A stretch of 33,343 nt of DNA, taken from assembly GCA_025355325.1 (NCBI GenBank), contig JANXZX010000029.1, positions 1-33,343 on the forward strand, in the 5' to 3' direction. The notes below the pieces were generated by a model, which was given only the letters and a program-made list of their open reading frames with translations, had not been told where the DNA came from and searched no databases. Shown here one piece after another: positions 8,340-16,930 of the stretch. The stretch's first letter is position 1. Each line of letters begins with the position of its first letter. The position numbers and the translations under genes are program-made. This DNA comes from Geobacteraceae bacterium (GTDB lineage: Bacteria > Desulfobacterota > Desulfuromonadia > Geobacterales > Pseudopelobacteraceae).

Positions 8340-9926
8340 ATGGCAAATACAATCGACATATTAGAAAAACAGCGACTCAACATCCAAGCCGAACTAGACC
8401 GCCGTAAAACGCAGGCAGAGCGGAACCGTCTTGGGCAGTTCGCGACGCCAACAGTCCTTGCCCGTGATATTCTGGAATACTCCGCCACGCTTTTTGCCCC
8501 AGAGGAACAGGTGCATTTTCTCGACCCGGCTATTGGCACTGGTGCCTTCTATTCAGCGCTACTCAACACATTTCCGGAACAGCGGATAGCCGAAGCCATC
8601 GGTTTTGAGATAGACCCACACTACGGCCTGCCAGCTTCCGAGATCTGGCAGAATGCCGGGTTAAACCTGAAGCTCTCAGACTTTACACACGAAGAACCGA
8701 CTTCCCGTTTTAACCTCATAATTTGTAATCCGCCATACGTCCGACATCAGCATCTGCTTGGCAGAGACAAAGACCGGCTGCAATTACGAACTTTCAAAGC
8801 TAACGGTATGAAACTTAGTGGACTTGCCGGGTTATACTGCCATTTCATTGGTCTTGCCCATGCCTGGATGGCAGAAGATGGGGTTGCGGGATGGCTGATC
8901 CCGAGCGAATTCATGGATGTGAACTATGGCCAGATAGTGAAGCAATATCTCCTTAGCCGTGTCACACTCCTGCACATCCATCGTTTCGATCCCAGCGACG
9001 CACAGTTCTCCGACGCCCTGGTGTCATCCAGCGTTGTTTGGTTCCGGAATACTCCTCCCCCTCCCGGTCACAACGTAACGTTCAGCTTTGGCGGAACATT
9101 GTCAGCCCCCAAAATTTCGAGGCAAATTCCGGCAAAAGTGCTTGTCCATGAGGCCAAGTGGACACGTTTCCCCCTTTCTGAAATTCGGAGCCGCAAGGTG
9201 GTTCCGACGATTGCAGACTTCTTCCGGATCAAACGTGGCATCGCCACCGGTGACAATGGTTTTTTCATTTTTAAAGAAGCGGACATTATTGCCCGTGGTT
9301 TGCCAATGGAGCTGTTCCGACCAATACTTCCGAGTCCACGTTACCTGCCCGAGGACGAGGTTTCTGCCGACAGGGATGGTAATCCGCAGGTTGGGCGACG
9401 TCTTTTTTTGCTGGACACACGTTTGAGCGAGGATGAGATTAGATGCAGTTTTCCAACCTTGTGGGCATATTTTGAGGAGGGGAAAGCCAGCAGAGTTCAC
9501 GAAGGATATATTTGCAGCCACCGTTCTCTCTGGTATGTGCAGGAAAATCGGCCAACTGCGCCTATCGTCTGTACCTACCTTGGGCGTGGAGATGCGAAGA
9601 GCGGGCGTCCATTCCGGTTTATTCTGAACAATTCTCAGGCGATCATCGCCAATGTCTATCTCGCCATGTATCCGACTCCACTGCTTTTGCGCTATCTGTC
9701 GCGTGATCCGGGTTTAATCCGCCGAATCTGGCAGGTGCTGAACGCCATGACACCGCAGCAGCTTCTTGATGAGGGGCGGGTTTACGGCGGCGGGTTGCAC
9801 AAGTTGGAGCCGAAGGAACTTGCCAATGTGGATGCATCGGCAATTGCGGCGCTACTACCCGGGTTTAAGCGGGGTGCGGAGTTGACGCAGTTGGATATGT
9901 TTGGTCATCAGAATTTAGCGGCATGA
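8340..9926 (+). CDS. N6-adenine DNA methyltransferase of the XamI-like system
   Basis: This is a class I SAM-dependent DNA methylase that would protect the host from the adjacent endonuclease. SAM motif I is DPAIGTGAF (D62 on), and the catalytic motif NPPY is at residues 130-133, which marks N6-adenine (amino) methylation. Motif order (SAM site before NPPY) fits gamma-type enzymes, with a target-recognition region in the C-terminal half of the 528 residues. It follows the endonuclease by three bases with only a weak ribosome site, so translation may depend on coupling to the nuclease. Having nuclease first and methylase second is less common. Its stop overlaps the start of pabBC (ATGA). Function is firm; the target site is inferred. 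Confidence 0.92.
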   Translation: MANTIDILEKQRLNIQAELDRRKTQAERNRLGQFATPTVLARDILEYSATLFAPEEQVHFLDPAIGTGAFYSALLNTFPEQRIAEAIGFEIDPHYGLPASEIWQNAGLNLKLSDFTHEEPTSRFNLIICNPPYVRHQHLLGRDKDRLQLRTFKANGMKLSGLAGLYCHFIGLAHAWMAEDGVAGWLIPSEFMDVNYGQIVKQYLLSRVTLLHIHRFDPSDAQFSDALVSSSVVWFRNTPPPPGHNVTFSFGGTLSAPKISRQIPAKVLVHEAKWTRFPLSEIRSRKVVPTIADFFRIKRGIATGDNGFFIFKEADIIARGLPMELFRPILPSPRYLPEDEVSADRDGNPQVGRRLFLLDTRLSEDEIRCSFPTLWAYFEEGKASRVHEGYICSHRSLWYVQENRPTAPIVCTYLGRGDAKSGRPFRFILNNSQAIIANVYLAMYPTPLLLRYLSRDPGLIRRIWQVLNAMTPQQLLDEGRVYGGGLHKLEPKELANVDASAIAALLPGFKRGAELTQLDMFGHQNLAA

Positions 9927-11668
9927 CTTTGAATCCTCCCACAATTTTATTCGACTCTTTCAACAGAGACCGATTCCCCTCTTCGTGGCGATTCGGCGGC
10001 TACGTCAATACAATCGTTGCCGCTCACCCCGATGAGGTGTTTGATGTGCTGAAGCAGGTAGAGTGGGCAACCGCTGATGGCATGTATGCAGCCGGGTTTG
10101 TTGCCTATGAAGCTGCTTCCGCACTTAATCCTGACCTGCCTTCCGTCTCGCCGGCTGAAGGCCTGCCGCTTGCCTGGTTTGCCATCTTTCGAGAACGGCA
10201 CTGCGTTGAAGCCGGTGCGGAGCCTCCTTTTTCTTCCACCGATGTTTCGCTTGAACCCCTGAAAAGCATCACACAGTATACCGGGGACATTGAGCGCATC
10301 CGTGACTACATTGCCAGTGGCGACAGTTACCAGATCAATCACACATTTCCGATGCAAGGGGGCTTTCAGGGAGATTTGGGTGAGCTGTACCGGCATCTGG
10401 GCACCTCGCAACAGGCTCCGTTCGGCGCATACCTTGATACCGGCCGTTACAAAATCCTCTCCGCTTCGCCGGAACTGTTCTTTTTGCTGAAGGACGGCAC
10501 AATTACCACCCGCCCGATGAAGGGAACCGCCAGTCGGGGGCGGTGGTCAGCGGAGGACCGTGACACAGCCCTCCAGTTACTGAGTAGTCCCAAAGAAAGG
10601 GCCGAGAACCTGATGATTGTTGATCTGCTGCGCAACGATCTCGGCATTGTGGCTGAAACCGGTTCCGTGACGGTTGACGTTCTATTCGAAGTGGAAACAT
10701 ATCCGACGGTTCACCAGATGACCTCCACTGTTTCGGCGCAACTCCGCCCCGGAACCAGCCTGACGGATATTTTCAAGGCCCTGTTCCCGTGCGGCTCGGT
10801 GACCGGAGCGCCCAAGCGGCGCAGCATGGAGATAATTTCCGAACTTGAAAACACACCGCGTGGTGTCTATTGCGGGGCAATCGGCTGTGTCGCCCCCGGT
10901 GGTGAGGCGCTTTTCTCCGTCGCTATCCGCACCATGCTCTTTGATGCATACACACACAAACTGACTATGGGTGTCGGTAGCGCGGTCACCTGGGATTCGG
11001 AACCGGCAGCAGAATATGACGAATGCATCAGCAAGGCAGCGTTTATTAATCAGCCGGGCCACAATTTTACGTTGATTGAATCACTAAGGTTGGAAAATGG
11101 CGTTTATACGCTGCCGGCCAAACATATAGACCGACTGACCGCTTCTGCACGCTACTTCAATTTTCGCTGTGATAGAGTGCAGGTCCGGCACGATCTGACA
11201 TGTTACGCCACGCAAACACCGGGGCTTTGTAAGGTTCGCCTGATGCTGTCGGCAGATGGCGGTATTGATATTTCTTCAGAACTGCTTTTGGAAAACGACG
11301 ATATCTTATGTGCCGCCGTCAGTTCAATCACCGTTGATTCCCGCAACTGTATGCGTTACCACAAGACCTCCTGTCGTGATCTGTTTAATGCCGCCCGGGC
11401 AGAGCAGCCTGATTATGATGAGGTGCTTTTTTTAAACGAGTGCGGCCAGTTGACAGAAGGGAGTTATCATAATCTGGTGGTCAAGCTGGAGGGGCAATTT
11501 GTTACGCCTCCTCTTTCGTGCGGTCTTCTGCCGGGGGTATTTCGAGAGAGGTTGCTTGAACGGGAGGAAATTATTGAACAGATTCTCTATCCCGGCGATC
11601 TGAAACGGGCCGATGAAATCTGGCTGATCAATTCGGTGCGCGGGTGGCGCCGGTGTATTGTTGTATGA
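9923..11668 (+). CDS. pabBC: Fused aminodeoxychorismate synthase component I / aminodeoxychorismate lyase
   Basis: This bifunctional enzyme makes 4-aminobenzoate for folate. The PabB part (about residues 1-375) aminates chorismate and carries the chorismate-binding motifs PMKGTASRG with K200 at the position of the E. coli PabB nucleophile lysine, ENLMIVDLLRNDLG, and CGSVTGAPKRRSMEII. The PabC part (about 385-581) is a PLP lyase releasing pyruvate, with HKTS (K481 is the likely PLP lysine), LTEGSYHNL and the closing LINSVRGW. The natural fusion is known in many bacteria. The glutaminase subunit PabA is not in the window. The start overlaps the methyltransferase stop, which is unexpected for a folate gene. 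The intergenic DNA after it contains dispersed repeats. Confidence 0.93.
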   Translation: MTLNPPTILFDSFNRDRFPSSWRFGGYVNTIVAAHPDEVFDVLKQVEWATADGMYAAGFVAYEAASALNPDLPSVSPAEGLPLAWFAIFRERHCVEAGAEPPFSSTDVSLEPLKSITQYTGDIERIRDYIASGDSYQINHTFPMQGGFQGDLGELYRHLGTSQQAPFGAYLDTGRYKILSASPELFFLLKDGTITTRPMKGTASRGRWSAEDRDTALQLLSSPKERAENLMIVDLLRNDLGIVAETGSVTVDVLFEVETYPTVHQMTSTVSAQLRPGTSLTDIFKALFPCGSVTGAPKRRSMEIISELENTPRGVYCGAIGCVAPGGEALFSVAIRTMLFDAYTHKLTMGVGSAVTWDSEPAAEYDECISKAAFINQPGHNFTLIESLRLENGVYTLPAKHIDRLTASARYFNFRCDRVQVRHDLTCYATQTPGLCKVRLMLSADGGIDISSELLLENDDILCAAVSSITVDSRNCMRYHKTSCRDLFNAARAEQPDYDEVLFLNECGQLTEGSYHNLVVKLEGQFVTPPLSCGLLPGVFRERLLEREEIIEQILYPGDLKRADEIWLINSVRGWRRCIVV

Positions 11669-11685
11669 ACCTGGACAAAGCATTT

Positions 11686-11720
11686 GAAACACGGAGCAAC
11701 TGAGTAACTGAGTAAGAGCA
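11686..11720 (+). repeat. Dispersed GAGCAAC-type repeat, diverged copy
   Basis: GAAACACGGAGCAACTGAGT and the following bases repeat a heptamer-like unit (GAGCAAC, GAGTAAC, GAGTAAG). It matches the copy at 33307-33341 with about five differences over the first 30 bases and lies inverted relative to the copy at 11790-11824. It sits between pabBC and the channel gene. Confidence 0.6.
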
Positions 11721-11789
11721 AAGAAGATTCGGGTTGAAGATCAAAAATATCACTTCCACTTTCGGTTATATCCACGGTTGACATAACTA

Positions 11790-11824
11790 TTTGATTTCTC
11801 TGTTGCTCCGTTGCTCTGTGGTTC
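11790..11824 (-). repeat. Dispersed GAGCAAC-type repeat, inverted copy
   Basis: Read on the minus strand this begins GAACCACAGAGCAACGGAGC and is identical to 33307-33341 at 33 of 35 positions by hand alignment. Together with the diverged copy at 11686-11720 it forms an inverted pair that could fold in RNA or single-stranded DNA. Confidence 0.8.
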
Positions 11825-11863
11825 GAAACTGCCGTTCTGGATTAGGATGAAAGGAACATTGGA

Positions 11864-13165
11864 ATGAAAATATATGCAGTACTCTTTATTATCAGTATCC
11901 TGCCGACGATTTGTGCCGCTGAAACGCGGGTGCTGACGCTTGACCAGGCGATCTCTATTGCGATGGAAAAGAACCGCGATATCGAAAAGGCACGTGAATA
12001 CGCCCGCTATGTCCATGGGAAATATGTTGAGGAGCGCGCCGCCGCATTGCCGCAACTGTCTCTCAACGGCTCGGCATATATCTCGAAAGATGCCAGTCAG
12101 GAGGTAGGCGGATTTCCCGCACAGCGCCAGTTCGTTCGCGCCGTTGACTTGACGCTTTCGCAGCCGCTCTATACGTGGGGCAAATTAAATGCCGCCATCC
12201 GCGCCGCAGAGGTCGGACTGAAAACCGCCGATGAACAACTGCGGCTGTATCGTCAGGCGGCCTACCGCGATGTTGTGGCGGCCTATTACGACATTCAGCT
12301 GGCCAGGGAGCTGCACCTGCTGGCACAGGAAAATCGCGCCCAGAGGCAGCGTCATCAGGATGAAGCAAAACGCAAGTTCGACGCCGGTGTCGCAACCGAT
12401 TATGATGTGCTGGCGGCTGAAGTCGCTGTTGAGAACGCTCAACCGGAAGTCATTCGATCCGAGAACAGCATTCGAATGGCCCGCGAACGTCTCAGGTTTC
12501 TGCTCGCGATTGGCGTTGATGAGATCGATGTAACCGGATCACTGGAGACACCGGCAGTTACCCGGCCACTTCCGGCGAGCTATGACGAAGCGGTGCAGAC
12601 CGCCGGTAAGCATCGCCCCGAGTTGTCTGATCTGCGCCTGCGCCTTGGTATTTATGATGAGCTGGTGACCATCGCAGCCGCAGAGGACAAACCGCGGCTT
12701 GACCTTAAAGGGGGCGTCGGCTGGCACTGGGCAAATATGAATGATCCGGGGCCGTCACTGGAAGTAGACGGTGCGGCATGGAATGTCGGACTTTTTGTTA
12801 CATTCCCTTTTTTTGACGGTCTGCGGACGAGCGGAAAGGTTACCCAGGCCAGAAGTGATCTGAGGACAAAACAGATTGAAGAAGCCAAGCTTGTGGAATC
12901 GATTGCGCTGGAAGTTCGTCAGGCAGAATTTTCATACCGCGAGGCTGGTGAAATAGTCAAAGCGCTTTCTGGTACGGTCAAGCAGGCTGGACGCCTGGTT
13001 CAGATGGCGGAGAAAGGCTATGAATTCGGCGTCAAAATACGGCTTGAGGTCGATGACGCCCAGTTGAACCTGCTGCAGGCCAGGAGCAATCTGGCCAGGG
13101 CTCACCGGGACTTGAATGTTGCCCAGGTTAATTATCTCTGGGCTGTAGGGGTCGTGGGGGAATAG
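11864..13165 (+). CDS. TolC-like outer membrane efflux protein
   Basis: This 433-residue protein has a Sec signal peptide (MKIYAVLFIISILPTICAAE) and then two internally similar OEP repeats of long helices, recognisable from LTLDQAISIAMEKNRDIEKA at the start of the mature part and the second half ending in LDVDDAQ-like text (RLEVDDAQLNLLQARSNLARA). The family forms trimeric channels across the outer membrane and periplasm for RND or type I exporters. AAGGA (11851-11855) precedes the ATG. The obvious partner is the pump at 4177-7305; no other exporter is nearby. About 200 bp with repeats separates it from pabBC, so it may have its own transcript; a TTGACA at 11778 lacks a good -10. Confidence 0.93.
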   Translation: MKIYAVLFIISILPTICAAETRVLTLDQAISIAMEKNRDIEKAREYARYVHGKYVEERAAALPQLSLNGSAYISKDASQEVGGFPAQRQFVRAVDLTLSQPLYTWGKLNAAIRAAEVGLKTADEQLRLYRQAAYRDVVAAYYDIQLARELHLLAQENRAQRQRHQDEAKRKFDAGVATDYDVLAAEVAVENAQPEVIRSENSIRMARERLRFLLAIGVDEIDVTGSLETPAVTRPLPASYDEAVQTAGKHRPELSDLRLRLGIYDELVTIAAAEDKPRLDLKGGVGWHWANMNDPGPSLEVDGAAWNVGLFVTFPFFDGLRTSGKVTQARSDLRTKQIEEAKLVESIALEVRQAEFSYREAGEIVKALSGTVKQAGRLVQMAEKGYEFGVKIRLEVDDAQLNLLQARSNLARAHRDLNVAQVNYLWAVGVVGE

Positions 13166-13212
13166 GGAGTGCTCCATCACAAGTTCGGTTATGCTGAATA
13201 CCTACAATCCTT

Positions 13213-13241
13213 TTGACTCATAAACACCTGCGTGGTAATTT
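13213..13241 (+). promoter_or_regulatory. Possible promoter of the sugar-kinase/pilW/rodZ genes
   Basis: TTGACT (13213-13218) and TAATTT (13236-13241) are 17 bp apart, about 30 bp before the kinase start. The -10 match is weak, so this is tentative. Confidence 0.35.
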
Positions 13242-13271
13242 GAGCAATTATTTTACTGCGGGAGAATATAT

Positions 13272-14186
13272 ATGGGCATTGTAGTTGTCGGTACAGTCGC
13301 GTTTGACACTGTTGAAACCCCTTTCGGGAGGGGAGAAAACGTTCTGGGTGGTTCGGCCACCTATTTTTCCACCTCGGCGAGTTTTTTTTCCGACGTGTCG
13401 CTCGTTGCTGTTGTCGGTGAAGATTTCCCCGAAGAGCATGTCAGCTTTCTGCAGAGCCGTAACGTAGACACCGCCGGCCTGCAACGCATTCCGGGCAAGA
13501 CGTTCCACTGGAGCGGTCGCTATGGCTATGATCTGAACGAAGCGCAGACGCTTGATACACAACTTAACGTCCTGATGGATTTTAAACCGGAACTGCCGGA
13601 ATCCTACCGTGATGCTGAATATCTCTTTCTGGCAAATATCGACCCTGATTTGCAGATGCAGGTGCTGGAGCAGGTACGAAAACCGAAGCTTGTGGCGTGT
13701 GACACCATGAACTTCTGGATTTCCTCCAAACCGGAGGCTCTGAAAAAGGTGCTTCAGAAGGTTGATATTGTCGTTATCAACGAAGGAGAAGCCCGACAAT
13801 TTACCGGAGAAGCGAATCTTGTTAAGGCCGCCCGGCAGATCATAGCGCTCGGCTGCAAACGGCTTGTCGTTAAACGGGGTGAGTACGGTGTATTAATGTT
13901 CACTGCCGATTCGGTTTTTGCCGCGCCGGCGTACCCGCTGGAAGAGGTCTTCGATCCTACCGGTGCAGGCGATACTTTTGCCGGCGGATTCATGGGCTAT
14001 CTGGCAAATACGGGAGATCTGTCGGAAGAGGGGCTTCGCCAGGCTATCGTCTTCGGCAGCGTCATGGCCTCTTTCAATGTTGAGGATTTCAGCCTCAACC
14101 GCATGAAGCGCCTTCAGTATAGCGAGATACAAGCCCGTTACAGCAGCTTCAAGGCATTGACGAACTTCAGGGATATTTCTATTTGA
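13272..14186 (+). CDS. PfkB-family carbohydrate (ribokinase-like) kinase
   Basis: This 304-residue cytoplasmic enzyme should phosphorylate a sugar, nucleoside or related alcohol with ATP. The N-terminal beta-lobe region has GGSATYFSTSASF, as in ribokinases, and the PfkB signature DPTGAGDTFAGG is at 228-239, with D234 the expected catalytic base and the GAGD anion hole intact. GGGAGA (13260-13265) precedes the ATG. It is followed by pilW-like and rodZ-like genes on the same strand; the 79-bp gap leaves open whether they share a transcript. The substrate cannot be told from sequence; adenosine- or ribokinase-like roles are possible. Confidence 0.88.
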   Translation: MGIVVVGTVAFDTVETPFGRGENVLGGSATYFSTSASFFSDVSLVAVVGEDFPEEHVSFLQSRNVDTAGLQRIPGKTFHWSGRYGYDLNEAQTLDTQLNVLMDFKPELPESYRDAEYLFLANIDPDLQMQVLEQVRKPKLVACDTMNFWISSKPEALKKVLQKVDIVVINEGEARQFTGEANLVKAARQIIALGCKRLVVKRGEYGVLMFTADSVFAAPAYPLEEVFDPTGAGDTFAGGFMGYLANTGDLSEEGLRQAIVFGSVMASFNVEDFSLNRMKRLQYSEIQARYSSFKALTNFRDISI

Positions 14187-14265
14187 TGGGTAAGCCATCC
14201 TGACTGACGTGGACGATCATTTCGCACCTATTTTTCTGTTAATCAGGCTCAGGGATATATACTCA

Positions 14266-15027
14266 ATGAAAAATATTTTCTACATCTTCGTAACACTGCT
14301 CGTTCTGTTTGCCGTTTCCGGGTGTGCTTCCGGTCGGAATCAGAATATTTCCAAGCCAAATCCGGCTGCCTATCACTACCAGATGGGAATCTCCTATCTC
14401 GGGGAGCGCAACTATTCTTCGGCACTGTTTGAACTGTCAGAGGCCGAGAAGCTCGATCCGGATAATCCGGATGTCCTTTACAATCTCGGTTTGGCTTTTA
14501 TGGGGAAAAAACGCCCTGACCTGGCTGAAGTACATCTGTTGAAAGCTATTCAGTTAAAGCCGGGCTTTTCCGTGGCCCGTAACGATCTTGGGGTCGCGTA
14601 TCTTGAACTAAAGCGCTGGGAAAATGCAATTCAGCAGTTCAAGATTGTCAAAGACGATCTTTTTTACGACAACAATGAAAATGCGGCCATAAATCTTGGC
14701 CTGGCCTATCTGGGAAATGGCAATCATGCCAATGCCCTTGAAGTGCTACAGGGCGTCGCCACTTTGAACCCACGCAACCCTGTCGTGCGGCAATCTTTGG
14801 GGAGGGTCTGGTTTGCCATGGGCAAGAGCGACCGGGCGATCACCGAATATACCAAGGCGCTTGAAATTTATCGCGATTATGGCGCAGCCCACTTTTATCT
14901 GGGGCAGGCTCAGCTCAAGACGGGTAATGTAGATGCGGCCAGGGCTTCGTTCAAAGAGGCGGTACGACTTATTCCCGACAGCGAACTTGGACGGGCTGCT
15001 CTTGGATATCTGGATCTTCTCAAGTGA
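14266..15027 (+). CDS. pilW: PilW/PilF-like TPR lipoprotein
   Basis: The frame is open from a GTG at 14209, but the ATG at 14266 begins a proper lipoprotein signal (MKNIFYIFVTLLVLFAVSGC), so the protein is 253 residues, the same size as PilF/PilW. The rest is about six tetratricopeptide repeats (for example YHYQMGISYLGERNYSSALF and VLYNLGLAFMGKKRPDLAEV). PilF/PilW lipoproteins help type IV pilus secretin assembly at the outer membrane. The next gene is rodZ-like, and pilF-rodZ adjacency is known from gammaproteobacteria, which supports the name. It overlaps rodZ by four bases (GTGA). A generic TPR lipoprotein remains possible, since no other pilus gene is in the window. Confidence 0.78.
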   Translation: MKNIFYIFVTLLVLFAVSGCASGRNQNISKPNPAAYHYQMGISYLGERNYSSALFELSEAEKLDPDNPDVLYNLGLAFMGKKRPDLAEVHLLKAIQLKPGFSVARNDLGVAYLELKRWENAIQQFKIVKDDLFYDNNENAAINLGLAYLGNGNHANALEVLQGVATLNPRNPVVRQSLGRVWFAMGKSDRAITEYTKALEIYRDYGAAHFYLGQAQLKTGNVDAARASFKEAVRLIPDSELGRAALGYLDLLK

Positions 15028-15902
15028 GGAAGGTCGGCGCGTCAGATCCTGTTCTGTCCTCTCCGGATACCCTTGGCAGTTCTCCAGGGTCAATTCTCCG
15101 CAGGTGCCGGGAATTTCACGGCATTACACTTGAAGAAGCCTCAGAAACCACAAAAATCGGGATCTCCCATCTGAAAGCATTGGAAGAGGATCGGATTCGC
15201 GATTTTGCCAATCAGGCGTATCTTAAAGGCTTTCTTCGCATCTATGCCACCTTCCTTGGCTTGAACTCCGACGATGTATCACGCATGTATGAAAAGCTTT
15301 TCGGAGTTCAAAGTGAAAAGCCTGGTCCTGCCCGTACATCGGCTGCTCCCACCCATTCGCGGCGCCGTTTGGTCCCTCTCAAAAAATTGGTGTTTCCTGC
15401 CATCTTATTAGCAGTAATTCTCATTACCGCCACTTTCTTCAAGCAGCCTCCCCCGGCACTGGTGCGTAAACCGCCACCTGTTGTGGTCTCTCCATCCATT
15501 AATCAAAACAGTGCCGTCCAGTTGGTGCACAGCTCGGCACGAATCGGCCTGGCAGAACAGCAAATCCCCCCACCCGAGGAAGTACGTTCTCCTGTAAAAA
15601 AACAGGAACCTGAAAAAGTGGTGGAGGTAAAACATCAGGCAGATACCGCCAAAGGGTTTGTTCTAAAAATCAAGGTTACCCAAAACGGTACGCTCACATC
15701 CACCGTGGACGGTTCAGGCCCACAACAGCATGAGCTCTCCATCGGGGACGTTATTGAGTGGAAAGCAGAGAAAAAAGTCACTCTGGACTTGAGCAATGCG
15801 GGTGGAGTAGAAGTTGAGCTGAACGGCAAACCATACAAATCACTCGGTGAACCAGGCAAACCCGCATATGTTGAACTCGATGCTGACAGAGTTTTACCAT
15901 AA
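15024..15902 (+). CDS. rodZ: RodZ-like protein (HTH-TM-DUF4115)
   Basis: The start is a GTG overlapping the pilW-like stop. Domain order is that of RodZ: a Xre/Cro-type helix-turn-helix at about residues 20-95 (GSILRRCREFHGITLEEASE, later TKIGISHLKALEED and AYLKGFLRIYATFLGL), a basic linker, one transmembrane helix at about 122-139, a Pro-rich periplasmic linker, and a C-terminal DUF4115 beta domain from about 210. RodZ links MreB to the cell-wall elongation machinery. The family call is good; the gene is 292 residues, normal. Its position after pilW matches the conserved pair. A role in rod shape is family knowledge, not shown here. Confidence 0.87.
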   Translation: MRKVGASDPVLSSPDTLGSSPGSILRRCREFHGITLEEASETTKIGISHLKALEEDRIRDFANQAYLKGFLRIYATFLGLNSDDVSRMYEKLFGVQSEKPGPARTSAAPTHSRRRLVPLKKLVFPAILLAVILITATFFKQPPPALVRKPPPVVVSPSINQNSAVQLVHSSARIGLAEQQIPPPEEVRSPVKKQEPEKVVEVKHQADTAKGFVLKIKVTQNGTLTSTVDGSGPQQHELSIGDVIEWKAEKKVTLDLSNAGGVEVELNGKPYKSLGEPGKPAYVELDADRVLP

Positions 15903-15972
15903 TTCCTTCACCCTTCCATCACCCAGACGATTCTCTCGCATAGACGTAAACAAAAAAAAGAAATGCCGGGCC

Positions 15973-16000
15973 TTGACAGTCCGACGCTCCATGTTAGACT
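15973..16000 (+). promoter_or_regulatory. Sigma-70-type promoter for the receiver/UspA/kinase genes
   Basis: TTGACA (15973-15978), a 16-bp spacer and TAGACT (15995-16000) lie about 35 bp before the GTG start of the receiver gene. This is one of the best matches in the window. Confidence 0.6.
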
Positions 16001-16034
16001 TTGTGTACGCATTAAACAGATGTAAGGAGTCTCT

Positions 16035-16409
16035 GTGGGACAGGACTGTAAACGGATACTGGTAGTGGATGATGAGGAAAATGCCCGCACGGCGCTTTCC
16101 AAGATCCTTACCCATGACGGGTTTGCCGTATCGTCCGCAGCAAACGGGCTTGAGGCGCTTAATTATCTGAGGAGCAAGGAAGTCGAGTTGATTATTACTG
16201 ATCTCAACATGCCGGAGATGAACGGCCTGATGTTCTTGCGCGAGCTCAACCGCTGCCATCCAGCCAGCAACGTCATTATGATTACAGCCTACGGTGAAGT
16301 TGAATCATATCTTGAAGCGATGACGCTCGGTGCCTTTGAATACATCAACAAACCGGTCAAGTATGACGACCTCAGAAAAGTTATCAACAAGATTTTTAAT
16401 ATTGCTTGA
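16035..16409 (+). CDS. Stand-alone response regulator receiver (CheY-like)
   Basis: The start is GTG, supported by AAGGAG (16024-16029) five bases upstream. The 124-residue protein is one receiver domain: acidic pocket D12/D13, phospho-acceptor D56 (IITDLNMPEM), conserved Thr in ITAYG and Lys in NKPVKYDD. There is no output domain, so it acts by protein contact or as a phosphate relay. It is followed by uspA and a REC-kinase on the same strand, and the nearby kinase is a plausible donor, though that is inference. Confidence 0.93.
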   Translation: MGQDCKRILVVDDEENARTALSKILTHDGFAVSSAANGLEALNYLRSKEVELIITDLNMPEMNGLMFLRELNRCHPASNVIMITAYGEVESYLEAMTLGAFEYINKPVKYDDLRKVINKIFNIA

Positions 16410-16440
16410 GAACACAACCACTTTTTCGGGAGGATATTCC

Positions 16441-16890
16441 ATGAAACCGTTTACAAAAATTCTGAGTGCCATAGATTTTTCGGAGAACTCTGAATGCGCT
16501 TTCGACTACGCCCTGACTCTGGCAAACCAGTTCAATGCCGAACTTACGATCATGCATGTAATCAATGAGCCGGTTGACTTACGCGGCTTCTACGTGCCGC
16601 ACATCTCTTTTGAACAGCTTGAAAAAGAAATAGAAGAAAGTGCCGTCAAGATGATGGAAACTTTCTGTAGTTCAAAGCTGGGGTCGTTTTCAAATTATAA
16701 AACTGAGATCGTGACAGGTATCCCGTGCGATGAAATCGTTGCTGAAGCTGTAAAAATTGATGCGTCTCTCATAGTTCTTGGCACTCATGGCAGAACCGGC
16801 CTTGATCGTATCCTCTTTGGCAGCACGGCGGAACGGGTTGTCCGTTCGGCCAATTGTCCCGTACTGACGGTCAGACTTCCAGCCATTTAG
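16441..16890 (+). CDS. Universal stress protein (UspA family)
   Basis: The frame extends back into the receiver gene, but GGGAGGA (16428-16434) six bases before the ATG at 16441 fixes the start; the product is 149 residues, the normal Usp size. The N-terminal KILSAIDFSENSECAFDYAL and the ATP-binding loop GTHGRTGLDRILFGSTAERV match nucleotide-binding Usp proteins, with the spaced glycines and final Ser present. Usp proteins aid survival under starvation or stress. It sits within a regulatory gene row and is likely co-transcribed with the upstream receiver. Confidence 0.93.
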   Translation: MKPFTKILSAIDFSENSECAFDYALTLANQFNAELTIMHVINEPVDLRGFYVPHISFEQLEKEIEESAVKMMETFCSSKLGSFSNYKTEIVTGIPCDEIVAEAVKIDASLIVLGTHGRTGLDRILFGSTAERVVRSANCPVLTVRLPAI

Positions 16891-16930
16891 TCGCCCATTC
16901 GGTACGCGCTATGAATCGAGTTGCCTCCCT

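Noticed and set aside
11778-11806. TTGACA before the TolC-like gene as a promoter
   Set aside because: No acceptable -10 at 15-19 bp spacing; the position falls into the repeat.
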